Positions 63,175-64,000 of a DNA stretch of 64,000 nt are shown here, piece by piece (within the stretch, counting starts at the first letter, position 1; every line of letters starts with the position of its first letter). This DNA is from an uncultured Pelagibacteraceae bacterium. GTDB lineage: Bacteria; Pseudomonadota; Alphaproteobacteria; Pelagibacterales; Pelagibacteraceae. The stretch is from assembly GCA_902596515.1 (NCBI GenBank), contig CACJUF010000001.1:62001-126000 (forward strand). The letters are read 5' to 3'. The notes beneath the pieces are model-generated. The model was given only the letters and a program-made list of their open reading frames with translations. It searched no databases and was not told the DNA's origin. Made by a program: the position numbers and the translations under genes.

Positions 63175-64000
63175 TTAAGATGCCGCTTGAATAGCATTTT
63201 TAGAATAGCTGCTATTCTTTTTAATCTCATCAGAAATTAAAAAGGCTAATTCTAAAGCCTGGTCTGAATTCAATCTTGGGTCACAATGAGTGTGATATCT
63301 ACTTGATAAATCAGCATCAGATATTTTTCTAGCTCCACCTGTACACTCTGTCACATCTTGGCCAGTCATTTCAACATGTAAACCACCTGCATATGATCCC
63401 TCAGACTGATGGACGCCAAAAACATTTTTTACCTCATTAACTACATTGTTAAATGGTCTCGTTTTAAAACCAGTAGTTGATACAATTGTATTCCCATGCA
63501 TTGGATCACATGACCAAATAACATTAAGACCTTCTTTTTTAATTCGTCTTATTAACTTTGGTAAAAACTTTTCTACATTTTGATGACCAAATCTTGAGAT
63601 TAAAGTTATTTTACCTTTTTCATTTTTTGGGTTCAATACTTCACAAATTTTTGCAATCTCCTCTGGTTTAGAAGTAGGACCACACTTTATTCCAATAGGA
63701 TTTTCTATTCCTCTGCAAAATTCAACATGTCCACCATCTAACTGTCTTGTTCTATCACCAATCCAAACAAAATGAGCAGATGTATCGTGATACTCACCAG
63801 TAGTAGAGTCTACTCTAGTCATACTTTCCTCAAAGGGTAAATGCAACGCTTCATGTGATGTCCAGAAATTTACAGTGTATAATCTGTTATTAAAGTCTGA
63901 AGTTATTCCGCATGCTTCCATAAAAGCTAGTGCATCAGCAATTTTGTCCTCTAGGTCTTTAAATTTTTTCGCTTGAGGACTTTTTTTAATGTAATCTAAA
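63175..64000 (-). CDS. Class II 3-deoxy-7-phosphoheptulonate synthase, N-terminus beyond window
   Basis: FWTSHEALHLPFEESMTR; VEFCRGIENPIGIKCGP; VIWSCDPMHGNTI; HVEMTGQDVTECTGG; open frame continues to window end. Confidence 0.95.
   Translation of the reverse strand, partial: LDYIKKSPQAKKFKDLEDKIADALAFMEACGITSDFNNRLYTVNFWTSHEALHLPFEESMTRVDSTTGEYHDTSAHFVWIGDRTRQLDGGHVEFCRGIENPIGIKCGPTSKPEEIAKICEVLNPKNEKGKITLISRFGHQNVEKFLPKLIRRIKKEGLNVIWSCDPMHGNTIVSTTGFKTRPFNNVVNEVKNVFGVHQSEGSYAGGLHVEMTGQDVTECTGGARKISDADLSSRYHTHCDPRLNSDQALELAFLISDEIKKNSSYSKNAIQAAS

Noticed and set aside
1-64000. CRISPR array, IS element, integrase or prophage
   Set aside because: No regularly spaced repeats, transposase, integrase or phage structural genes were seen in the ORFs or by reading the sequence

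Overview
The window is a very AT-rich, gene-dense alphaproteobacterial segment with SAR11/Pelagibacterales-like gene content; the lineage is inferred from composition and gene order, not searched. From 1 to about 24.5 kb it is core genome: spc/S10/str ribosomal protein operons, fusA, rpoC/rpoB, rplL/J/A/K, nusG, secE, tRNA-Trp, tuf, tRNA-Gly, tRNA-Tyr and rlmB. From about 24.5 to 50 kb it is accessory-like. This part holds: (i) a nucleotide-sugar cluster (RfbF-, RfbG- and RfbH-like genes, HpcH/HpaI aldolase, YerE-like ThDP enzyme, DmpG/DmpF-like aldolase and dehydrogenase, SDR, glycosyltransferase) that looks like a route to a CDP-linked, 4-C-branched, higher-carbon deoxysugar; (ii) two paralogous secreted beta-propeller plus outer-membrane barrel proteins, one directly coupled to an orphan type IV pilin-like gene and a GT-C glycosyltransferase; (iii) a glucosylglycerate synthesis and phosphorolysis module; (iv) a reduced Anbu / circularly permuted ATP-grasp locus. 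From 50 to 64 kb it is core again: sfsA, map, purB/C/S/Q/L, bolA, grxD, rpsD, trmJ, cimA, cysS, nadE and a class II DAHP synthase fragment. The strongest candidate for an undescribed system is the branched-sugar cluster at 24.5-32.9 kb. It includes a 3-dehydratase-type enzyme with Lys->His at the PLP site, no RfbH-type iron-sulfur cysteine motif and no reductase partner in the window.
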